A stretch of DNA of 64,000 bases. Source: Phyllostachys edulis. Taxonomy: Eukaryota; Streptophyta; Magnoliopsida; Poales; Poaceae. The notes under the pieces were generated by a model. The model made no database searches, was not told the DNA's origin, and saw nothing but the letters and a program-made list of their open reading frames with translations. Position numbers and translations under genes: made by a program. Positions within the stretch are counted from its first letter, which is position 1, and each line of letters begins with the position of its first letter. Below are positions 60,440-64,000 of this stretch, one piece after another. The stretch is from contig CM070561.1 of assembly GCA_036346405.1 (NCBI GenBank), positions 32,034,338 through 32,098,337 of the forward strand, read 5' to 3'.

Positions 60440-62940
60440 TTCTTTTGCATAAAACAATATTTTAAGTTTTTAACTGTTTTTCATAAAAGCACATTTGACA
60501 AAAAAAATATAGTTTCGATAGATAAATTAATATATCGCTAGTGGAGGTTTTAGCTACCAACCACTAGTATAGAGGCTCTAACTGTCCAACTGGCTCTAGC
60601 TGTCAGAAAACTATCCGAGAGTTCCAATTGCTCCCGGTTCCCAAAATTTACACTTTTGAAATCAAAATAAAAATCTACCATGTGAAAACGCACCTTGCCC
60701 ACCCTTGACCATGGGCATAGCTATTCGAATAATTTTACACTCTACAGAGGTTGTACAGCTTGACCCATACGAGATAATCAGTTTATAATGTTGGTCATGA
60801 CACACTTCCGAAGGTGTGCGACTAAGAGATTATTACAAGACATTTACAATATTTTATCCTTACATTAGCTCGCCCGATGAGCTTAACCCCAAGTTTTGGA
60901 CGTTCATTTACCATCAACTCGGAGCTCACCGTTGTGGGGGGTAACCTGCCCGGACATGGACGTCAATTACCATTGCCCGAGGCAAGCCCTGACAGACATG
61001 GACATTCATTTACCATCGTCTGCACTACCTAGGATATGGAAGTATATTTACCATAAACAGGAGAACACCTATCAACTAGAGCCTGCGGGCGTATTGCTTG
61101 GACTCAATAGATTATTCAGCCAGGTCCTTCAAATTTAGGACATATGGTTGTACAGTATTGCTCAGTTTGTATAGTCACAAGCGTCGGTCCTTAACATGAC
61201 TTGGACGACTTCCAACAAAACCCTGGTCTCGATCATTGAAATGAATCGATCCCGTGCATCCTTGCACAAACCTTAACAACCATTTCGCCCAAGTCCAAAC
61301 AGATTTTCACCATTTTATTTTATAAAACAACAGCAATACCTATTGCCATACATTTCTCAAACTGATTTGCATAAATGGTAATAATAAATTTCACCCATAT
61401 GACAAACATGACCGGTATAGCTTGTCTAAGCAGTTCTACCATTTTATATTAATCCATCAATAATGTATTTACATAATCCAAAAATAATGTATCTCTATAA
61501 TCCAACAATATAATCATGTAATCCAATCAATGATATATTTTTATGATCCAACAATGATATATCTCTACGATCCAACAATGATATATTCCAATAATCCAAC
61601 AAAGATATATTTCTATAATCCAACCGAGGTATATTCCTATAATCCAACAAAGTTATATTTATATGATCCAACAATGATATAATCTAATAATCCAAGGATG
61701 ATATATTTCTACAATCCAACCAACATATAATTTTATAATCCAACCAAGATATATTTCTATAATCTAACCAAGATATATTTCTATAATCCAACCAATATTT
61801 ATTTCTATAATCCAACCAAGATATATTTCTATAATCTAACCGAGATCTATTTCTATAATCTAACCAATATATATTTCTATAATCGAACCGAGATTTATTT
61901 CTATAATCCATCAAAGATATATTTTTATAATCCAACAATGATATATTCCAACAATACAACAATGATATATTTCTATAATTCGATCATGATATAATCCTAT
62001 GATCCAACAATGATGTAATCCGATAATGATGTACTCTAATAATCCAGCAATGATATATTTCTAATAATCCATCAATCACTTACTATAATCAATTTAATTT
62101 AACTAAAATTGGTTTAGATCCAATCTCTCCTTTCGATCCCAAGCAATTAAATTAGTGCTTCAAGCTAGACACTTCCTAATATCCAACAAAGATATAATCT
62201 GATAATGGTGCATTCCAATCATCCCACACTGATATTTATCTATAATCCTATAATGATATAATCCTATAATTCAACAAAGATATCCTTGGTTTCACCAAAT
62301 TAAATTTATATTCATTCTCAACAATCTAATAATCCACAAAGATATCCTTCTTCATTGTGTTCATCTAATTCCACAATATTGTATTCCCATTATCTGACAA
62401 TAGAGCAATCATTACTGAGGATTGCATGTACTAGGTCGACAATGATTCAAGGGAAACAACATCAAATGGAGGCATTAACAAAGTTAGGATTAACTAACAA
62501 CCTAGGATTTAAACTTAACATTTTATGTAAATAGCAATGCATGATAGTTTTGGAACTCAAAACAGATTTTTGAAAACATAGGTACAATATGGTCAAAGGA
62601 AACTTGCCTTCGTCGAAGGTCGAGGTCACCCTTTTCAGTTGGTCCAAACTTGCTTCGGCAACGCGTCTAGAAATTCTTCGGAAACGCCGGAATCTATACG
62701 CGCAAAAAGAGCCAAATAAATACAAATAAAATCCAAAAATAACAAATTTAGTACTAATGGAGATATTAAGAATTTAGATGAATTTAAGAACAAGAATCGA
62801 TAGAATCGGAGTTCGTATAAGGGAGAATGAACGTTCGGAAGTCTAAAGCCACATGAAATGGTAGGAAAAAGGAAAAGGGGGGATATTCCAAAGGATCTTA
62901 TTTTATAGCAATTGGAGATTTTCTTTGGCATGACAGGGGG
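60440..62940 (-). mobile_element. Antisense long-LTR remnant
   Basis: The reverse complement of 60700-60860 matches 35385-35500, and that of 61160-61330 matches 35033-35220, in the 4.5 kb LTR. Near the right end, on the minus strand, there is a promoter-like GCTATAAAATAAG (62899-62909) followed by TTTGCGCGTATAGATTCCGG, resembling the leader of the other LTR. It holds a different minisatellite. Both boundaries are approximate, and no target duplication was found. Confidence 0.6.
61440..62060. repeat. 24-bp AT-rich minisatellite
   Basis: About 25 degenerate units like TATATTTCTATAATCCAACC and AATGA. The minus-strand frame reads as repeats of LDYRNISW and similar; this periodicity comes from the DNA repeat. 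Confidence 0.92.
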
Positions 62941-63072
62941 GTCCCACTTGCTAAAGAAAGAAAGAGGGAAAGGAGAGAGTATGACATGAGGGCCCCTGGT
63001 GTTAGTGACTCAAAGGAAGAAAACGCAGCGCCGCAATCTCGTGGGACACGCTACCGCTGCAATCCACCTCCT

Positions 63073-63089
63073 AAAACCCTAAACCCTAG
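63073..63089 (+). promoter_or_regulatory. Telo-box-like motif in the ATCase leader
   Basis: AAAACCCTAAACCCTAG eight bases before the start codon. Telo boxes (AAACCCTAA) are common near transcription starts of plant growth and biosynthesis genes. Confidence 0.5.
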
Positions 63090-63096
63090 CTCCCCC

Positions 63097-63478
63097 ATGG
63101 CGGCCGTCAGCCATCGTCCCTCCCCCTCCTCCTCCTCCTCCTCCTCCTCCTCGCCAGGCGCAATCACCGCTTCGCCCGTACCACCACAGCTCACCATGTC
63201 CCTGCGGCTGAGCGACGTGATCGAGACACAGCAGTTCGATCGGGAGGCGCTCAACGAGATCTTCAAGGTGGCGCGGGAGATGGAGGCCGTGGAGTGGGCC
63301 TCCCACGGGGCGCGGAGCCACGTCTTAGAGGGGTACCTCATGGCCACACTCTTCTACGAGTCCTCGATGTGCACGCGCCTCTCCTTCTAGGCCACCATGC
63401 GCCGGCTCGGCGGCGAGGTGCTCACCACCGAGAACGCCCACGAGTTCTCCTCTGCCGCCAAGGGGGAGACCCTCGAAG
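63097..63478 (+). pseudogene. PYRB: Aspartate carbamoyltransferase, first exon, broken
   Basis: ATCase makes carbamoyl-aspartate in plastids, the committed step of pyrimidine synthesis. The exon reads MAAVSHRPSP, a Ser run, then MSLRLSDVIETQQFDREALN, EGYLMATLFYESSMCTRLSF, a TAG at 63388-63390, and in the same frame ATMRRLGGEVLTTENAHEFS and AAKGETLE, ending at a GT donor (63479). The family has PSTRTRLSFE here, the carbamoyl-phosphate-binding loop; three of its residues are changed and the Glu codon is TAG. The N-terminal part before the enzyme domain (about 37 residues) is short for a transit peptide. Further exons are not within the window. Identification is strong; loss of function follows from the stop and the lost Arg. 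Confidence 0.9.
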
Positions 63479-64000
63479 GTGAGCTGTCTGAAAGAATCAT
63501 GTGTCAGTGATTTAGTGACCTTCACTTGGAGCGGCAAAATGGGAGTCTTGGATTAATTTGGAGTGATTGAGGATTTGTGGTTGTTGAGCACATGCCAGTA
63601 GGTGAGGAAATGAGCATTTTGTGCCTTCTGGGAACATATTGGTTTTGCATTATGAAATTGTGAGATCTTAGATTGTGCAATAAATGTGAGTTGGAGTTGC
63701 AAATTCTGGGAGGATTGCAATGGTTTTCGAACCATTTTGATTGGCTACATCGGTTCTTATTATTCTGTTCAGCTATTTTTTTCAGAATAGGTTGTGAAAT
63801 TGAGTGACCAAGTAAAAATCTTGTATCATTTGGAGTAGATTTACTTACATTTTGGGATGTTTTGGAAAGGTTGGTAGGAACAACTAGTTGCAAAAAGTTG
63901 AAATGTTTTGATAGTTTGGGGGTGGCTCAATAATAATTCAGGTGGGTATTGCCACTTTATTGAATTTGTAAAGTAGAAATGTTGGGTAGTTCATGACTTG
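63479..64000 (+). other. Intron-like sequence after the ATCase exon
   Basis: Begins GTGAGCTG, is AT-rich and contains no block resembling the next ATCase exon before the window ends. Confidence 0.5.

Noticed and set aside
61684..61962. Leu-Asp-Tyr repeat protein on the minus strand
   Set aside because: Eight-residue periodicity equals the 24-bp DNA repeat.

Overview
The window is plant nuclear DNA, most likely from a grass and probably a panicoid one. The reasons are GC-rich first exons, introns in every host gene, and a typical grass transposon set: CACTA elements with ACAGACGGTT subterminal repeats, gene-carrying Helitron and MULE-type elements, long-LTR Gypsy elements and a Tourist MITE. 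The species cannot be named from the sequence.

Three host genes look intact, all on the minus strand: a six-exon D-type cyclin (25285-28032, 311 aa), a three-exon plastid protein of the PRIN2 family (40294-41797, 174 aa), and a three-exon gene for plant-specific mitochondrial succinate dehydrogenase subunit 7 (45492-48222, 88 aa). A fourth host locus at the right edge (63097-63478, plus) is a broken first exon of aspartate carbamoyltransferase. These genes act in unrelated processes (cell cycle, plastid transcription, respiration, pyrimidine synthesis) and form no operon or cluster.

The rest is mostly mobile DNA, much of it nested. From left to right: the right end of a CACTA element (1-1763); a 6.1 kb Helitron (2486-8630) carrying exon-intron fragments of an EXO70 gene and of a PFP alpha-subunit gene; a non-autonomous MULE (8748-15979) split by a dead Copia element with a perfect 5-bp target duplication (9172-15492); a 2.5 kb solo LTR with target duplication CATCG (17227-19741); a second LTR-like piece (19964-20741); a quiet intergenic stretch; the cyclin gene; a small MITE in its upstream region; and a 5'-truncated LINE bounded by a 16-bp target duplication (28593-37686). 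The LINE was itself invaded by a CACTA element (28741-30810) and a 4.5 kb LTR (31933-36469).

After PRIN2 come a TIR element of about 2.1 kb (42117-44250), a 787-bp hAT-type element with a perfect 8-bp duplication (44320-45106), SDH7, and an 11.1 kb degenerate Tat-like Gypsy element (48451-59561). That element sits about 230 bp upstream of the SDH7 start codon and carries two tandem arrays and an antisense ORF. A Tourist MITE (59766-59998), an antisense long LTR with a 24-bp minisatellite, and the ATCase fragment finish the window.

I found no new enzymatic or defence system. The strongest observations are the gene-capturing Helitron, the datable nested insertions upstream of the cyclin and SDH7 genes, GC-AG introns in two of the three intact genes, the hairpin-unit tandem arrays and antisense ORF of the Gypsy element, and the decayed ATCase exon with CpG-type changes in its active-site motif.
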